From Thermoplasmata archaeon (lineage in GTDB: Archaea; Thermoplasmatota; Thermoplasmata; RBG-16-68-12): a DNA stretch of 13,996 nt. A program made the translations under genes and the position numbers. Each line of letters opens with the position of its first letter. Positions within the stretch are counted from its first letter, which is position 1. The notes beneath the pieces are model-generated. The model was not told the DNA's origin and did not search any database. It was given only the letters and a program-made list of their open reading frames with translations. Location of the stretch: positions 1-13,996 of the forward strand of contig JAJYKG010000027.1 of NCBI GenBank assembly GCA_021788795.1, given 5' to 3'. Of the stretch, positions 12,883 through 13,996 are shown one piece after another.

Positions 12883-13996
12883 CTACCGCTCGAGCACCAT
12901 GGCCATCGCGTCTCCGCCGCCGATGCAGAGCGTGGCGAGGCCGCGGTGGACGTCCTTCTCCTGCATCGAGTGCAGGAGCGTGACGACGATCCGGTTGCCC
13001 GAGCACCCGATCGGATGGCCGAGGGCCACGGCGCCGCCGCAGAGGTTGAACACGTCCCAGGGGATGTCGAGCTCCCTCCGCACGCCGACGCTGGCCACGG
13101 AGAACGCCTCGTTGTGCTCGACCAGGTCGAAGTCGTCGATCTTGAACCCGGTGCGCTTCAGCAGCTTCTGCACGCAGGGGATCGGCGCGAACATCACGTC
13201 CTCGGGCTTGACGGCCTGGGAGGTGAAGTCGCCGATCGCCCCCAAGGGCTCGACGCCGATCTCCCGCGCCTTCGCCTCGCTCATGAGGACCGTGGCGCTC
13301 GCGCCGTCGGAGATCTGCGAGCAGTTCCCCGCGGTGAGGACGCCGCCCTCCTTGAAGACGGTCGGGAGCTTCGCCAGGGCGGCGAGGGTCGTGCCGGGGC
13401 GGATGCCCTCGTCGCGCTCGACGACGACCTTCCGGTCCTTCACGGCCGTCTCGACGGGAACGATCTCCTTCGCGAACCGCCCGGACTCCGTGGCCTTGAG
13501 CGCGAACGTCTGGGAGCGGAACGCGTACTCGTCGCACATCTCCCGCGTCAGGTGCAGGCGCTCGGCCATGAGCTCGCCGCCCAGGGCCATGTGGAAGTCG
13601 TTGTAGACGTCCCAGAGGCCGTCCGTGATCATCGAGTCCAGGACCTCCGCGTGGCCGAGGTTGAAGCCCATCCGGCCCCGCGGCAGGAGGTACGGGGCGC
13701 GGGTCATGTTCTCCGTGCCGCCCGCGACGACGATGGCCTCGGGGTCCTCCCGGATCGCGCGGACGCCCTGGACGATCGCCTGCATCCCGCTGCCGCAGAC
13801 CATGTTGAACGTGGTCCCGCTCACGCTCTCCGGGATCCCGGAGTAGATGACGACCTGGCGGGCGCAGTTCTGATAGAGGCCCGCCTGGATGACGCAGCCG
13901 AAGAAGAGCTCGCTCACGTCCCGCGGCTCGATCCGCGCGCGGCGTATCGCCTCCTTCACCGCGACGGCCCCGAGGCGCGGCGCCGGCAGGTCGGAG
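12883..13996 (-). CDS. Thiolase (acetyl-CoA acetyltransferase), 5' end beyond window
   Basis: It catalyses thiolytic cleavage of 3-ketoacyl-CoA or the reverse condensation of two acetyl-CoA, in the cytoplasm. About 370 residues are visible. The frame runs off the right edge with SDLPAPRLGAVAV preceding KEAIRRARIEP, typical of a thiolase about 20-30 residues from its N-terminus, so the GTG at 13959 is not the start. The nucleophilic cysteine is in NMVCGSGMQAI (codon 13795-13797). The catalytic histidine is in VALGHPIGCSG (codon 13015-13017) and the second cysteine in LCIGGGDAMAM (codon 12925-12927). NEAFS is also present. All active-site residues are intact. The stop is TAG at 12883. With the ligase and hydratase at the other end of the window it could complete beta-oxidation, although a biosynthetic acetoacetyl-CoA thiolase is equally compatible. 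Confidence 0.93.
   Translation of the reverse strand, partial: SDLPAPRLGAVAVKEAIRRARIEPRDVSELFFGCVIQAGLYQNCARQVVIYSGIPESVSGTTFNMVCGSGMQAIVQGVRAIREDPEAIVVAGGTENMTRAPYLLPRGRMGFNLGHAEVLDSMITDGLWDVYNDFHMALGGELMAERLHLTREMCDEYAFRSQTFALKATESGRFAKEIVPVETAVKDRKVVVERDEGIRPGTTLAALAKLPTVFKEGGVLTAGNCSQISDGASATVLMSEAKAREIGVEPLGAIGDFTSQAVKPEDVMFAPIPCVQKLLKRTGFKIDDFDLVEHNEAFSVASVGVRRELDIPWDVFNLCGGAVALGHPIGCSGNRIVVTLLHSMQEKDVHRGLATLCIGGGDAMAMVLER

Noticed and set aside
1..13996. CRISPR array, tRNA or rRNA genes, insertion sequences
   Set aside because: Read through on both strands; no regularly spaced repeats, no tRNA T-loop/anticodon pattern, and no transposase or terminal repeats were seen.

Overview
The window looks like a fragment of a high-G+C archaeal genome. 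Several genes have no Shine-Dalgarno sequence, but an AT-rich box lies about 26-27 bases before the start codon: 5462-5471 before the gene at 5492, 6477-6484 before 6508, and 9761-9770 (minus strand) before 9738. This is the archaeal TATA-box spacing for leaderless mRNAs. Other genes start with GTG or TTG, or are translationally coupled. Gene content (fatty-acid catabolism, NCS1 permease, ArsR+SRPBCC pair, small GTPases) and G+C would suit an uncultured Thermoplasmatota-like lineage, but that placement is inference; no rRNA or other marker gene is present.

Layout. (1) 12-3012, plus strand: acyl-CoA synthetase, TetR-family regulator and enoyl-CoA hydratase, a compact lipid or carboxylic-acid degradation unit. 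(2) 2980-3924, minus: an extended SDR related to L-threonine 3-dehydrogenase, convergent with the hydratase. (3) 4146-5459, plus: an NCS1-type nucleobase/cation symporter. (4) 5492-6399, plus: an ArsR-type repressor and an AHSA1/SRPBCC protein sharing an ATGA junction, behind a palindromic TATA box. (5) 6508-10746: an unrecognised 460-residue protein (plus) facing a minus-strand cassette of two paralogous P-loop GTPases and a protein resembling the N-terminal domain of GTPase-associated protein 1 (GAP1). (6) 10747-11421: a poorly coding gap with a short coding-like remnant that has no usable start. (7) 11422-12831, plus: a ketopantoate-reductase-family protein and a small DUF4242-like protein. 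(8) 12883 to the right edge, minus: a thiolase cut by the window end.

How they work together. Ligase, hydratase and thiolase supply the activation, hydration and thiolytic steps of beta-oxidation, and the TetR gene lies between two of them, as expected for a local regulator. The most unusual part is the GTPase cassette. The two GTPases share G1, G4 and C-terminal motifs, but only the downstream one keeps the G3 aspartate, so an active/degenerate pair is likely. With the GAP1-like gene this recalls the 'double-GTPase plus GAP1' systems proposed from bacterial comparative genomics as NTP-dependent conflict systems. Here the cassette is unusually small and apparently archaeal. The 460-residue convergent gene is a possible further component, but nothing beyond position supports that.
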